From assembly GCA_937872465.1 (NCBI GenBank), contig CALMSR010000029.1, positions 62,001 to 126,000 of the forward strand: a stretch of 64,000 bases of DNA, read 5' to 3'. The DNA comes from an uncultured Paracoccaceae bacterium (GTDB taxonomy: Bacteria > Pseudomonadota > Alphaproteobacteria > Rhodobacterales > Rhodobacteraceae). The translations under genes and the position numbers were made by a program. Below are positions 38,197 through 47,435 of the stretch, piece by piece (position 1 is the stretch's first letter; each line of letters begins with the position of its first letter). Under the pieces are notes generated by a model. It was not told the origin of the DNA, did no database searches, and was given only the letters and a program-made list of their open reading frames with translations.

Positions 38197-40214
38197 CCGC
38201 CGCCTTCGATTCGATCCTCGTCGTCGACTGGTCCGCGCCGGACCGGCGCCCGGCCGATCCCGTCCGGATCGGCCTCGCCGGGCAGGGTGAGGAGGCGCCG
38301 GACACCTTCCCGACGCGCGAGGCGGCCATGGGCTGGCTTGCCGCCCGTCTGGCGGCGGCGCATGCCGCGGGGCGGCGGGTGCTGGTCGGGTTCGACTTTC
38401 CCTTCGGCTGTGCCACCGGCCTCGCCGAGGCGCTGACGGGCGAGGCGAGCGCGCCGGCACTCTGGGAGCATCTGGCGGATCGGTCGCGCGACGGACCCGA
38501 CGGGCTCGACCTGCCGGATCGGCCCGGGCGCCGGATCGTCGAGGCCCGGGTTCGCTCGGACCGGCCGGTCGAGACGGTCGTGAAGGCGGGCGCAGGCGGC
38601 GGGCAGGTTCTGGCCGGATTCTCGGTCCTCCGCGCGCTTCGGCGGGATCCGGCGCTGGCCGGGGCGATCGCGGTCTGGCCCTTCGAAACCGGTCTCGCAT
38701 GCGGCGGGAAGCCGATCGTGCTGGCCGAGATCCGCCCGTCGCTGCTGCCGGCGGCGCCGGCCGAGGGCGCGATCCGGGGCGAGGACCGGGTCCGCGAGAC
38801 CGCCCGCGCCCTCGCGGCGCTCGATCGGGAGGGCGCGCTCGCGCCGCTCTTTCTCGGGCCGCCCGATCTCGATGCCGTCGAGCGCGAGATTGTCGTCCGC
38901 GAGGAGGGCTGGATTCTCGGCGTCGGCCAGGAGGCGGCCCTGCGTGCCGCCGCGCGGCCGGCGGTGCCGCCGCTGCGCAACGATTGCTTTGCGATGCCGC
39001 CGGGGGTGGACTGGGTTCCTGTCGCGGCGGCGCTGGCGAAGCTGCGCGAGGGGTTGAGCCCGGTCGCGGAGCCCGAGACCCTGCCGCTCGGCGCGGCGGG
39101 CGGGCGGATCCTGGCCGATCCCGTGGTGGCGCGGCGGTCGCATCCGCCGGGGCCGAATGCCGCCGTGGACGGCTACGGCTTCGCCCATGCCGCGCTCGGC
39201 GGATCGCCGCATGTGCTGCCGCTCGCCGAGGGCCGGGCGGCGGCGGGCGTGCCCTATCCGGGCGAGGTGCCGGCGGGGCAGGCGATCCGCATCCTCACCG
39301 GCGCGCTGCTGCCGGTGGGCGTCGATACCGTGGTCCTGGAGGAGGATGTCGCCCGGGACGGCGGGGTGATCCGCTTCGCGCGCGGGCTCCGGCGCGGCGC
39401 CAATACGCGGGCGGGCGGCGAGGACGTCGAGGGCGGCTCGGAGATCCTGCCCGAAGGGCATCGCTTGCGGCCGCAGGATCTCGCCCTCGCCGCGGCCACG
39501 GGGCTGGGATCGCTTCCGGTGCGGCGGCGGCTCCGGGTCGCGGTCCTTTCGACGGGCGACGAGGTGGTGGCGCCGGGCGCGGCGGCGGCGGTCCATCAGG
39601 TGCATGACGCCAACCGGCCGATGCTGCTGGAGGTGCTGCGCCGCTGGGATTTCGAGGCGGTCGACCTCGGCCATGCGCGCGACGATCCCGAGGCCATGGC
39701 GGCGGCGCTCGACCGGGGCGCGGGGGCGGCCGACGCGCTCCTGACCTCGGGCGGCGCCTCGGCGGGCGACGAGGACCATGTGGCGGCGCTGCTCCGGAGC
39801 CGCGGGAGCCTCGAGACCTGGCGCATCGCGGTGAAGCCGGGCCGGCCGCTGGCGCTGGGGCTCTGGCAGGGGCGGCCGGTCTTCGGCCTGCCGGGCAATC
39901 CGGTCGCGGCCTTCACCTGCGCCCTGGTCTTCGCGCGGCCCGCGCTGCTGCGCCTTGCCGGCGCCCCCTGGCAGCGGCCGCGGGGCTTCACCGTGCCGGC
40001 GGGTTTCGAGAAGGACAAGAAGGCCGGGCGGGTGGAATATCTCCGCGCCCGGCTGACGGAGGGAGGGGCGGCGGAGGTCTTCCGCTCGGAGGGCTCGGGC
40101 CGGGTCTCGGGCCTCGTCTGGGCGGCGGGGCTGGTCGAGCTCGGCGACGAAGCCCGCCGGATCCGGCCCGGCGATCCGGTGCGCTACCTGCCGTTTTCCG
40201 AGTTCGGGCTCTGA
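38193..40214 (+). CDS. moeA: Molybdopterin molybdotransferase MoeA with an extra N-terminal domain
   Basis: 673 residues, against about 400 for MoeA. Residues from about 264 are a full MoeA: GRILADPVVARRSHPPGPNA, RILTGALLPVGVDTVVLEED, RVAVLSTGDEVVAPG, LTSGGASAGDEDHVAALLRS and FGLPGNPVAAFTCALVF. The first 263 residues are a separate domain starting ILVVDWSAPDRRPADPVRIG, with RRVLVGFDFPFGCATGLAEA and AVWPFETGLACGGKP. The Asp-rich strand pattern recalls RNase-H-like DUF429 proteins, but I assign it only tentatively. MoeA inserts molybdate into adenylylated molybdopterin. GTG 38193 overlaps the mobB stop. Confidence 0.92.
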   Translation: MTAAFDSILVVDWSAPDRRPADPVRIGLAGQGEEAPDTFPTREAAMGWLAARLAAAHAAGRRVLVGFDFPFGCATGLAEALTGEASAPALWEHLADRSRDGPDGLDLPDRPGRRIVEARVRSDRPVETVVKAGAGGGQVLAGFSVLRALRRDPALAGAIAVWPFETGLACGGKPIVLAEIRPSLLPAAPAEGAIRGEDRVRETARALAALDREGALAPLFLGPPDLDAVEREIVVREEGWILGVGQEAALRAAARPAVPPLRNDCFAMPPGVDWVPVAAALAKLREGLSPVAEPETLPLGAAGGRILADPVVARRSHPPGPNAAVDGYGFAHAALGGSPHVLPLAEGRAAAGVPYPGEVPAGQAIRILTGALLPVGVDTVVLEEDVARDGGVIRFARGLRRGANTRAGGEDVEGGSEILPEGHRLRPQDLALAAATGLGSLPVRRRLRVAVLSTGDEVVAPGAAAAVHQVHDANRPMLLEVLRRWDFEAVDLGHARDDPEAMAAALDRGAGAADALLTSGGASAGDEDHVAALLRSRGSLETWRIAVKPGRPLALGLWQGRPVFGLPGNPVAAFTCALVFARPALLRLAGAPWQRPRGFTVPAGFEKDKKAGRVEYLRARLTEGGAAEVFRSEGSGRVSGLVWAAGLVELGDEARRIRPGDPVRYLPFSEFGL

Positions 40215-40247
40215 GGCCCGGGGCCGGGACGGATCGGCGGCAAACGC

Positions 40248-40265
40248 CTGTCCCCATGGGGACAG
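40248..40265. promoter_or_regulatory. 18-bp perfect palindrome, operator or terminator
   Basis: CTGTCCCCATGGGGACAG lies 34 bases after moeA. It has no loop and is followed by AAAA and an AT-rich stretch that includes AAAGGAG. A zero-spacer palindrome favours protein binding over a transcript hairpin. Immediately downstream is a possible 25-residue frame (40271-40348) that I do not call as a gene. Confidence 0.45.
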
Positions 40266-40363
40266 AAAACATGTATCTGATGTTAAAGGAGTTTTGTGTT
40301 AACGCGATCTTGCCCGGGCTCGCCGCGGACGACATCGGGGTGAACTGATCGGCCAAGAAACAT

Positions 40364-40468
40364 CCCGAACCGGCAAAGGCGAGGCATTGCCTCGCGCCGG
40401 TTCGTCGGCCGGAGCGCGCGAGCGCGGAGGCCGAGCGGGGTCGGAACTGCCACCTGCCAAATCCGCGA
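40364..40468 (-). repeat. Repeat family B, copy B2
   Basis: Reverse complement of 27344-27450 with a near-identical core of about 65 bases, including the nested hairpin (outer CGAACCGGC/GCCGGTTCG; inner palindrome at 40379-40395, GCGAGGCATTGCCTCGC). On the minus strand it begins about 43 bases after the stop of the 40511 gene, matching the 40-base distance seen for B1. Confidence 0.8.
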
Positions 40469-40510
40469 AGAGGAGGCGGCGCCGGAACGGGAGACGGGCG
40501 GCGATCCGTG

Positions 40511-41650
40511 TCAGTCGAAGGCGCCGCTCAGGCGTGCGAGCAGCATGAAGGCCCGGCCGGAGCGGGTATCGGCGATGGCGAGGATCTGGTCGTCCTCGGC
40601 GTCGGCGGCGAATTCGCCGAGCACGGCGTCGAAGCGGCGGTGAAAGAAGAGGGCCGTGTCGCGGAAGATCGGATCGGACTTCATCATGCGCCGCGCCGTC
40701 GCCAGCACCTCGGGGTCGCGGATCCCGCCCACGGCGGCGACCTCGGGGCCGCGGGCGCCGGCCATGAATCGCCGCCAGTCGCCGGCGGTCCCCGGCTCGA
40801 CGGCCAGCTCGTCGGCGTAGATGCCTTCCTGCGCCAGGAGGCTCAGCACGTCCTCGGCGGCCTGGAGCATCTGCGCGAGGCTCGGGTGGCGGATCGCGAT
40901 CTTGAGCGCCCGGAACCCGTCGTGGTCCTTGGCGTCGCGGGGGAAGTCCAGCGCGCGGATCAGCACGTCCCAGCCGGGCTTCGTATCGGGCTCGTTTCCG
41001 GTCAGGAGCGGCAGGCTCGGCTGGGCCGGCGGCTCGGGCGGTGTCGCGCGTGCCGTTGGCTCGGGTTGCGGTTCGGGCCGCGGCTCGGGCGCCGGGGCGG
41101 GCCGGGGCGAGGGCGCGGCCTCGGGCGTCGGGGCGGCGGGGGCCGGGGGGGCGGTGACGCGCTCGGCGATCTCGCGCAGCGCCTTGTCCGAGCGGGTCAG
41201 GGCGGCGGCGATCCGCAGGAGGTGGGATTCGACATCCGGGCCGCGGCTGACGCCGGCGATGCCGGCGCGGACCGCCTCCTGGAGATCCGCCCGGCTCGGG
41301 CCGGTGCCGGCCTGGAGGGCGGCGCGGGTGGCGGCGAGCTCCGCCATGAGCGGCGGTGTCACCTCCGCAAGCGCCGCGATCACCTCGCGCTGGCGTGCCA
41401 GTTCCTCGGCGAGCCAGGCGGCCAGCCAGACCAGGAGGAGCGGCAGGACCAGGGCCACGAGGAAGAACAGTCCGTCGACGAAGACCGTCCCGCGGTCGAG
41501 CACGCCGGCGCTCCGGGCGAAGAACCCGATCGCATAGCTGCAGACCACGGCGATCCAGACCGCGCTCGCGATCGCGGCCCAGCGGCGCGGCCCGGAGAGG
41601 TCGCGGAAACGGTCGAGCCAGCCCGCGCGATCCGGGGAGCGGAGCGGCAT
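40511..41650 (-). CDS. Hypothetical two-TM protein with coiled coil and proline-rich linker
   Basis: About 379 residues. Two membrane segments (WAAIASAVWIAVVCSYAIGF; TVFVDGLFFLVALVLPLLLV) are followed by a helical, probably coiled-coil stretch (AEELARQREVIAALAEVTPP), a 45-residue Pro/Ala/Glu linker, and a compact C-terminal domain (KPGWDVLIRALDFPRDAKDH; RRFMAGARGPEVAAVGGIRD; LLARLSGAFD). I know no function. The layout suggests an inner-membrane protein with a cytoplasmic globular domain on a flexible stalk. ATG 41650 is preferred over GTG 41665 because GAGGGG precedes it. It lies directly downstream of greA on the same strand. Confidence 0.8.
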   Translation of the reverse strand: MPLRSPDRAGWLDRFRDLSGPRRWAAIASAVWIAVVCSYAIGFFARSAGVLDRGTVFVDGLFFLVALVLPLLLVWLAAWLAEELARQREVIAALAEVTPPLMAELAATRAALQAGTGPSRADLQEAVRAGIAGVSRGPDVESHLLRIAAALTRSDKALREIAERVTAPPAPAAPTPEAAPSPRPAPAPEPRPEPQPEPTARATPPEPPAQPSLPLLTGNEPDTKPGWDVLIRALDFPRDAKDHDGFRALKIAIRHPSLAQMLQAAEDVLSLLAQEGIYADELAVEPGTAGDWRRFMAGARGPEVAAVGGIRDPEVLATARRMMKSDPIFRDTALFFHRRFDAVLGEFAADAEDDQILAIADTRSGRAFMLLARLSGAFD

Positions 41651-41675
41651 GGCCGCGCCCCTCACGCCGCGCGGG

Positions 41676-42146
41676 TCATACGAAGGCGACCGAGACGACC
41701 TCGTAGGACCGCGTGCCGCCCGGGGTGCGGACCTCGACGCTGTCGCCGGGCTCCTTGCCGATCAGCGCGCGGGCGAGCGGGGACTTCATGTTGAGAAGCC
41801 CCTCCTCGATGCTGGCCTCGGGCTCGCCGACGATCTGGTAGGTCCGCTCTTCCTCGGTGTCCTCGTCGAGGATGACCACGGTCGCGCCGAACTTGATCGG
41901 CCCGGACATGCGGGTCGGGTCGATGACCTCGCTTCGGCCGATCATGCCCTCGAGCTCGCGGATGCGGCCCTCGACGAAGCTCTGTCGCTCGCGCGCCGCA
42001 TGGTATTCGGCGTTCTCGCTCAGGTCGCCGTGCTCGCGGGCCTCGGCGATCGCCTTGATGATGGCCGGGCGCTCGATGCTCTTGAGCTTCTTGAGCTCGG
42101 CATCGAGCCGAGCGAATCCCTTGGCGGTCAGCGGAACCTTTTCCAT
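41676..42146 (-). CDS. greA: Transcription elongation factor GreA
   Basis: 156 residues: the N-terminal coiled coil ([40 protein letters not shown] with the acidic tip) and the C-terminal globular domain ([40 protein letters not shown]). It rescues backtracked RNA polymerase by stimulating transcript cleavage. GGAGGACAGGC before ATG 42146 fixes the start. Confidence 0.98.
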   Translation of the reverse strand: MEKVPLTAKGFARLDAELKKLKSIERPAIIKAIAEAREHGDLSENAEYHAARERQSFVEGRIRELEGMIGRSEVIDPTRMSGPIKFGATVVILDEDTEEERTYQIVGEPEASIEEGLLNMKSPLARALIGKEPGDSVEVRTPGGTRSYEVVSVAFV

Positions 42147-42552
42147 GCCTGTCCTCCGCACCGCAGTCATGTCGCGGTTGAAAAATGCCATCACGATCGC
42201 CGATGGTCGTGCCATGGCCCCGATCGCGGACCCAAACGTCCGGATCCCGGTCAACATAGGATTGCGGCCATGCGGCCGCAAGGCGCAGATTCGGCGCGAA
42301 AGCCGCGCAATTGTGCCCGGCGCATGCGGTTCCAAGCGCGACCGTCTCGCTACAAGACGAGGGCAGCGCCTGCACCGGGCGGAAGCGAAGCGCCCGCCTG
42401 GGGGCGGGGTGGTGACGCCCCATATTTCGATGGACAAGGTGGCGTTTGCAGACGTGATCGCCCTGCGGCCGCTCCGCCCGTGATTGACCTCCCGGCCCGG
42501 CTTGGCTAGGCGTCGGCGCGGTATGCCCGGAGGGCGGCGGAAAGGAAGAGCG
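42147..42552. other. Gap between divergent greA and ETF-QO genes, no gene
   Basis: 406 bases. The half near greA is less GC-rich and should hold its promoter. The stretch 42353-42425 is a copy of repeat family C, described separately. No credible frame was found. Confidence 0.4.
42353..42425 (+). repeat. Repeat family C, copy C1
   Basis: Shares GAAGCGCCCGCCTGGGGGCG-like sequence and looser flanks (ACAAGACG.GGGCAG) with the reverse complement of 46983-47078. The core folds as a GC-rich hairpin. The match is diverged and shorter than those of families A and B. Confidence 0.5.
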
Positions 42553-44211
42553 ATGGCCGAGAGCGCGCGCGAGTCCATGGAATACGATGTCGTCATCGTC
42601 GGCGCCGGACCGGCGGGTCTCTCGGCGGCGATCCGGCTCAAGCAGCTCGACCCCGAGCTCTCGGTGGTGGTGCTGGAGAAGGGCTCCGAGGTCGGCGCGC
42701 ATATCCTCTCGGGCGCGGTGCTCGACCCCGCCGGGCTCGACCGGCTGCTCCCGGACTGGCGCGAGCGCGGCGCGCCGGTCACCGTGCCGGTCACCGACGA
42801 CCGTTTCTACATGCTGGGGCAGGCGGGCGTCCTGCGCATCCCCGGCTGGCCGATGCCGCCCCTGATGAAGAACCACGGCAATTACATCGTCTCCATGGCC
42901 AATGTCTGCCGCTGGATGGCCGGCGAGGCGGAGGCCCTGGGTGTCGAGATCTTCCCCGGCATGGCGGCGAGCGCGCTGGTGCTCGGCGAGGACGGCGCGC
43001 TGCGCGGCGTGGTCGCGGGCGAGTTCGGGCTGAACCCCGACCGGACGCCGGGGCCGAATTACGAGCCGGGCATGGAGCTGCTCGGCAAATACGTGCTGCT
43101 CGCCGAGGGCGTGCGCGGCTCGCTCTCGAAGCAGGCCATCGCCCGGTTCGATCTCGCCGCAGGGCACGAGCCGCAGAAATACGGGCTCGGCATGAAGGAG
43201 ATCTGGGAGGTCCGCCCGGAGGTCCATCACGAGGGGCGCGTGGTGCATACCATGGGCTGGCCGCTCGGTCGCAACGCCGGGGGCGGGTCCTTCATCTATC
43301 ACCTGGAGAACAACCAGGTCTTCGTCGGCTTCGTGGTGCATCTCAACTACGCCAACCCGCATCTCTACCCCTACATGGAGTTCCAGCGGTTCAAGCATCA
43401 TCCGATGGTCGCGGACCTCCTGCGGGGCGGCAAGCGCGTGGCCTATGGCGCGCGCGCGATCTCGGAGGGCGGCTGGCAGTCGATCCCGAAGCTGGTCTTC
43501 CCCGGCGGCGCGCTGCTCGGCTGCTCGGCGGGCTTCGTGAACGTGCCGCGCATCAAGGGCAACCACAACGCCATGCTCTCGGGCATCGCGGCCGCCGAGG
43601 CGGCGCAGGCGGCGATCGCCGCCGGGCGGTCGGGCGACGAGCTCACCGGATACGAGGAGGCGGTGCGGAGCGGGCCGATCGCGGCGGACCTCAGGCCCGT
43701 GCGCAACGTCAAGCCGATGTGGTCGCGCTGGGGCCTCCTGCCCTCGCTCGGGCTCGGCGGCTTCGACATGTGGTGGAACACGCTCTTCGGCGACCGCTCG
43801 CTCTTCGGCTCGATGCAGCATGGCAAGACCGATGCCGCGGCCACCGGGCTGGCGGCGGATTTCGCGCCGATCGACTACCCGAAGCCCGACGGGGTGCTGT
43901 CCTTCGACCGGCTGACCAATGTGGCCTTCTCCTTCACCAACCACGAGGAGAGCCAGCCGCCGCATCTGACGCTGAAGGATCCTTCGGTGCCGATCGAGGT
44001 GAACCTGCCGCGCTACGGCGAGCCGGCGCAGCGCTATTGCCCGGCCGGGGTCTACGAGGTGCTGCGCGACGAGGACGGCTCGAACCCGCAGTTCCGGATC
44101 AACTTCCAGAACTGCGTGCATTGCAAAACCTGCGACATCAAGGATCCGAGCCAGAACATCACCTGGGTCACGCCGCAGGGGGGCGACGGGCCGAACTACC
44201 CGAACATGTGA
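42553..44211 (+). CDS. Electron transfer flavoprotein-ubiquinone oxidoreductase
   Basis: 552 residues, full length. FAD-binding start [20 protein letters not shown], then the membrane-associated and quinone region ([59 protein letters not shown]). The C-terminal [4Fe-4S] ligands lie in [10 protein letters not shown] and [19 protein letters not shown]. It passes electrons from ETF (acyl-CoA and amino-acid dehydrogenases) to ubiquinone at the inner membrane. AAAGGAAGAG precedes ATG 42553. The etfAB genes are not in the window. Confidence 0.98.
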   Translation: MAESARESMEYDVVIVGAGPAGLSAAIRLKQLDPELSVVVLEKGSEVGAHILSGAVLDPAGLDRLLPDWRERGAPVTVPVTDDRFYMLGQAGVLRIPGWPMPPLMKNHGNYIVSMANVCRWMAGEAEALGVEIFPGMAASALVLGEDGALRGVVAGEFGLNPDRTPGPNYEPGMELLGKYVLLAEGVRGSLSKQAIARFDLAAGHEPQKYGLGMKEIWEVRPEVHHEGRVVHTMGWPLGRNAGGGSFIYHLENNQVFVGFVVHLNYANPHLYPYMEFQRFKHHPMVADLLRGGKRVAYGARAISEGGWQSIPKLVFPGGALLGCSAGFVNVPRIKGNHNAMLSGIAAAEAAQAAIAAGRSGDELTGYEEAVRSGPIAADLRPVRNVKPMWSRWGLLPSLGLGGFDMWWNTLFGDRSLFGSMQHGKTDAAATGLAADFAPIDYPKPDGVLSFDRLTNVAFSFTNHEESQPPHLTLKDPSVPIEVNLPRYGEPAQRYCPAGVYEVLRDEDGSNPQFRINFQNCVHCKTCDIKDPSQNITWVTPQGGDGPNYPNM

Positions 44212-44305
44212 AGGCGGCGCGGGGGGTCCGGGCCGCGTCCCGCGATTGCAACGGCCGGGCGCGGGGAATAGGCTCGCGCGCGCTTCGGAACCGGGAGATG
44301 ACTTC

Positions 44306-46006
44306 GTGCGACAATCGCTAGGCCGAATGCTGCGGGGCGCCTGCCTGGGCTTCCTGGTCCTCGCCGCCGCCCCGGGGGCGCGGGCGACGAGCCTGTCGGG
44401 GGCCTATCTCGCGGCGATGCAGGCGGATTTCCGCAACGATTACGTGGCCTCGGCGGAATATCTCGACCGGGCGCTGGCGATCGATCCGCAGAATATCGCG
44501 TTGATGCAGAACAGCATCGTCGCCCATGTCGCGGCCGGGGACGTCGCGGGGGCGACCGGGATCGCCGACGGGCTCGCCGAGGCGATGCCCGGCAACCAGA
44601 TCGCGGTCGTGGTGCAGGTCTCCGATGCCATCGCCAAGGAGGATTTCGCCGCGGCGCGGGATCTCCTCGACGAGGCGGGCCCCTCGGTGCCGCCGCTGCT
44701 CGCGGGGCTGCTCTCCGGCTGGGTCGAGGTGGGGATGGGGGATTTCTCCGCCGCCCAGGAGCGCTTCGACCTCCTGAAGGGCAATGCCGCGCTCGAGGCC
44801 TACGGCCAGTATCACAAGGCGCTCGCCCTCGCGCTCGCGGGCGATTTCCTCTCCGCGGCGACGATCCTCGCGAACGGGGAGGACGGCCCGCTGCATGTCA
44901 ATCTCGGCGCGCTGGTCGCCCATGCGCAGGTGCTGGTGCAGATCGACCGCGACACCGAGGCGCTGGAGATCCTCGACGAGGCGCTCGCGGGCGGCATCCC
45001 GAACGCGGTGCTGCTCGACCTGCGGGACCGGATCGCGGCCGGCGAGAACGTGGCCTTCACCCGGGTGACCAATGCGCGCTCCGGGTCGGCCGAGGCGCTG
45101 CTCACGCTGGCCGACGCGCTCAGCGCCAGCGAATCGGAGCGCATCGGGCTGATGCATGCGCAGCTCGCGGCCCATGTGGATCCCGGCGCGGTCGAGGCGC
45201 GGCTGCTCGCGGCCGATATCCTCGAGCGCGAGGAGCAGTTCGACCTCGCGTCCCAGGCGCTGGCCGGCGTGCCGCAGGAATCGCCCTGGTACATGACCGC
45301 CGAGATCCGCCGCGCCAGCACCCAGAATGCGGCGGGCGATACCGAGGGCGGCATCGCCACGCTGACCGACCTGGCGGCCGCCTATCCCGAGCAGATCGAG
45401 GTCCAGTCGGCGCTGGGCGATGCCCTGCGCGTCGCCGAGCGCTACGGCGAGGCGGCGGCGGCCTATGACGCGGCGATCGCGCTCGTGCCCGATCCGCAGC
45501 CGGTGCATTGGGTGCTCTACTACACCCGCGGCATCTCCAACGAGCGCGCGGGGAACTGGCCGGCGGCGGAGGCCGATTTCCGCGAGGCGCTGGTGCTCTC
45601 GCCCGACCAGCCGATGGTGCTGAACTATCTCGGCTATTCCCTCGTCGAGCAGGGCCGGGACCTCGACGAGGCGCTCGACATGATCGAGCGCGCCGTCGCG
45701 GGCCAGCCCGACGACGGCTACATCACCGATTCGCTCGGCTGGGTGCTCTATCGCATGGGCCGCTTCGAGGAGGCGGTGCCGCACATGCTGCGCGCCGTCG
45801 AGCTCACCCCCGACGACCCGATCATCAACGATCATCTCGGCGACGTGCTCTGGAAGGTGGGGCGCACCCGCGAGGCGGAGTTCCAGTGGCGCCGGGCGCT
45901 CTCCTTCGGGCCGGCGCCGGATCTCGACATGGACCGGGTCCGGCGCAAGCTCGAGGTCGGGCTCGACCAGGTGCTTTCCGAAGCGGACCCCGGCACCGAC
46001 GGCTGA
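44306..46006 (+). CDS. Periplasmic tetratricopeptide repeat protein
   Basis: About 566 residues from GTG 44306, which has GGGAG 9 bases upstream. A signal peptide ([20 protein letters not shown]) leads into some ten TPR units, clearest near the C-terminus ([80 protein letters not shown]). Similar proteins precede ispE in Rhodobacterales and are thought to scaffold envelope complexes; no specific partner is known. Only 7 bases separate it from ispE. Confidence 0.92.
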   Translation: MRQSLGRMLRGACLGFLVLAAAPGARATSLSGAYLAAMQADFRNDYVASAEYLDRALAIDPQNIALMQNSIVAHVAAGDVAGATGIADGLAEAMPGNQIAVVVQVSDAIAKEDFAAARDLLDEAGPSVPPLLAGLLSGWVEVGMGDFSAAQERFDLLKGNAALEAYGQYHKALALALAGDFLSAATILANGEDGPLHVNLGALVAHAQVLVQIDRDTEALEILDEALAGGIPNAVLLDLRDRIAAGENVAFTRVTNARSGSAEALLTLADALSASESERIGLMHAQLAAHVDPGAVEARLLAADILEREEQFDLASQALAGVPQESPWYMTAEIRRASTQNAAGDTEGGIATLTDLAAAYPEQIEVQSALGDALRVAERYGEAAAAYDAAIALVPDPQPVHWVLYYTRGISNERAGNWPAAEADFREALVLSPDQPMVLNYLGYSLVEQGRDLDEALDMIERAVAGQPDDGYITDSLGWVLYRMGRFEEAVPHMLRAVELTPDDPIINDHLGDVLWKVGRTREAEFQWRRALSFGPAPDLDMDRVRRKLEVGLDQVLSEADPGTDG

Positions 46007-46013
46007 GCGCCGC

Positions 46014-46850
46014 ATGCCCCGCCGCGAGCGCGAATTCGCCCCGGCGAAGGTAAACCTGACGCTGCATGTCACCGGGCGGCGGCCGGACGGCTATCACCTG
46101 CTCGACAGCCTGGTCGTCTTTCCCGCGGTGGGCGACCGGCTGGAGGCCACCGAGGCGCGGGATCTGGCGCTGGAGATCGACGGACCCTTCGCGGGGGCGC
46201 TGGATCCGGCTTCGAACCTGGTGCTCGCGGCGGCGCGGCTGCTCCGGCCCGCGGGGCGCGGCGCCGCGATCCGGCTGACGAAGGCGCTGCCCGTCGCCGG
46301 CGGCATCGGCGGGGGATCCTCGGATGCGGCGGCGGCGCTGCGGCTGCTGGCGCGGCTCTGGTCGGTGCCGCTGCCGCCGGCGGAGGCGCTCTTGGCTCTG
46401 GGCGCGGATCTGCCGGTCTGCCTGGCGGCGCGGCCGATGCGCATGGCGGGAATCGGCGAGGTGCTCGCGCCGGTGGGGATGCCGCGCTTCTGGCTGGTGC
46501 TGGCCAATCCCGGCGTGCCGCTGGCGACGGGCGCGGTCTTCGGGGCGCTCGCGCAGCGCGCGGGGTCGCCGATGCCGCCTGTGGACGCCTTCGACGGGTT
46601 CGACCGGCTCTGCGCCTTCCTGCACGGGCAGCGCAACGATCTCGAGCCGCCCGCCGTCGCGCTCGCGCCCGCGGTGGCGGAGGTGCTGGCGGCGCTGGCG
46701 GGGGCACCGGGCTGCCGGCTGGCGCGGATGTCGGGCTCGGGGGCGACCTGCTTCGGTATCTTTCCCGACGAGGGAACGGCGCGCGCGGCGGCGGATGCGC
46801 TCGGTGGCGCGACGCCCGCCTGGTGGGTGGCGGCCGCGCCGGTCGGCTGA
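46014..46850 (+). CDS. ispE: 4-diphosphocytidyl-2-C-methyl-D-erythritol kinase
   Basis: 278 residues of the GHMP kinase family: N-terminal [20 protein letters not shown], the ATP loop [20 protein letters not shown], and motif 3 [13 protein letters not shown]. It is the fourth step of the MEP isoprenoid pathway. The start abuts the TPR gene, implying co-transcription. Confidence 0.98.
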   Translation: MPRREREFAPAKVNLTLHVTGRRPDGYHLLDSLVVFPAVGDRLEATEARDLALEIDGPFAGALDPASNLVLAAARLLRPAGRGAAIRLTKALPVAGGIGGGSSDAAAALRLLARLWSVPLPPAEALLALGADLPVCLAARPMRMAGIGEVLAPVGMPRFWLVLANPGVPLATGAVFGALAQRAGSPMPPVDAFDGFDRLCAFLHGQRNDLEPPAVALAPAVAEVLAALAGAPGCRLARMSGSGATCFGIFPDEGTARAAADALGGATPAWWVAAAPVG

Positions 46851-46982
46851 CCGGGCGAGGCAAATCGGTGCGTATCCCCGGACGGCGGCGCCTTGGAGTG
46901 GCCGCGACATCGCGCGTGAATTGCCCGGAGACGGTGTTCCATGCGCGTTCGATCTCAGCGGTGCGCATTGCGGCAGCGTGTC

Positions 46983-47078
46983 CCGCCCGTGCGCCAGCAC
47001 GGGCAGCGCCCGCCCGCCCCCCAGGCGGGCGCTTCCGCGCCCACCACGGGCGGTCTCTGCCCGTGCTTCCATGTTGTA
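46983..47078 (-). repeat. Repeat family C, copy C2
   Basis: On the minus strand the centre reads GGAAGCGCCCGCCTGGGGGG, matching C1 at about 42389-42410 with one or two differences, and the flanks are loosely alike. It contains two nested GC hairpins, including CGCCCGCC/GGCGGGCG and GCACGGGCAG/CTGCCCGTGC. Confidence 0.5.
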
Positions 47079-47150
47079 CGAACGGCCCGGAAAACCTGCC
47101 TCATACCAGCGGCCTCTCCGATTGACCGATCCTGAGTCTGACCCTCGGGA

Positions 47151-47178
47151 CAAAGAAAAGGCCGCGCCCCGCGCGGCC
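47151..47178 (-). terminator. Intrinsic terminator on the minus strand downstream of ftsK
   Basis: On the minus strand a 7-bp stem GGCCGCG / CGCGGCC with a 5-base loop is followed by TTTTCTTTG, the classical form. It lies about 260 bases past the ftsK stop, at the far end of repeat A2, so the ftsK transcript would include the whole repeat. Confidence 0.7.
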
Positions 47179-47430
47179 CGCACAGCATTCCCCCGGGCCG
47201 AAGAGGCGAGGCGCCGGTGGCGCGTCGCCCGGTCCGGTCGCCCGGAGGCGCGCGCCGCAGGGCGAGGGGGGTGCAGCTTCACCATCGGTTGAGGATCGGG
47301 ACGCGTCGGCCCTGGACGGTGCGCTTGCGCGCCGGCCCCCGGCAGGGCCGGCGCGGCCCGATCGCCACGGGTCGATCGGGCTGGGGACACCCTGACCGCG
47401 GGATGAACAGGAGTCGACAGCGAGGGCCGC
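47158..47430 (-). repeat. Repeat family A, long copy (A2)
   Basis: Two blocks shared with A3: 47158-47225 (CCGCGCCCCGCG hairpin, then GCATTCCCCCGG and GGCGAGGCGCCGGTGGCGCG) and 47336-47411 (GATCG hairpin at 47356-47381 and the GTCGAC block). About 110 bases between them, absent from A3, look like an insertion. On the minus strand it starts within about 25 bases of the ftsK stop. Confidence 0.8.
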
Positions 47431-47435
47431 TGGTA

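Larger units (their letters stand above)
46851..47435. other. 585-base gap made largely of repeats, no gene
   Basis: Between converging ispE and ftsK. From left to right: unremarkable sequence, repeat C2 (46983-47078), a minus-strand terminator (47151-47178), and the long repeat A2 (47158-47430). Open frames across it are arginine/proline-rich by-products of the repeats. Confidence 0.6.

Noticed and set aside
46851-47435. Protein genes in the ispE-ftsK gap
   Set aside because: Frames of 60-150 codons exist, but the same peptide fragments recur wherever repeat A occurs, so they reflect repeat DNA rather than coding.
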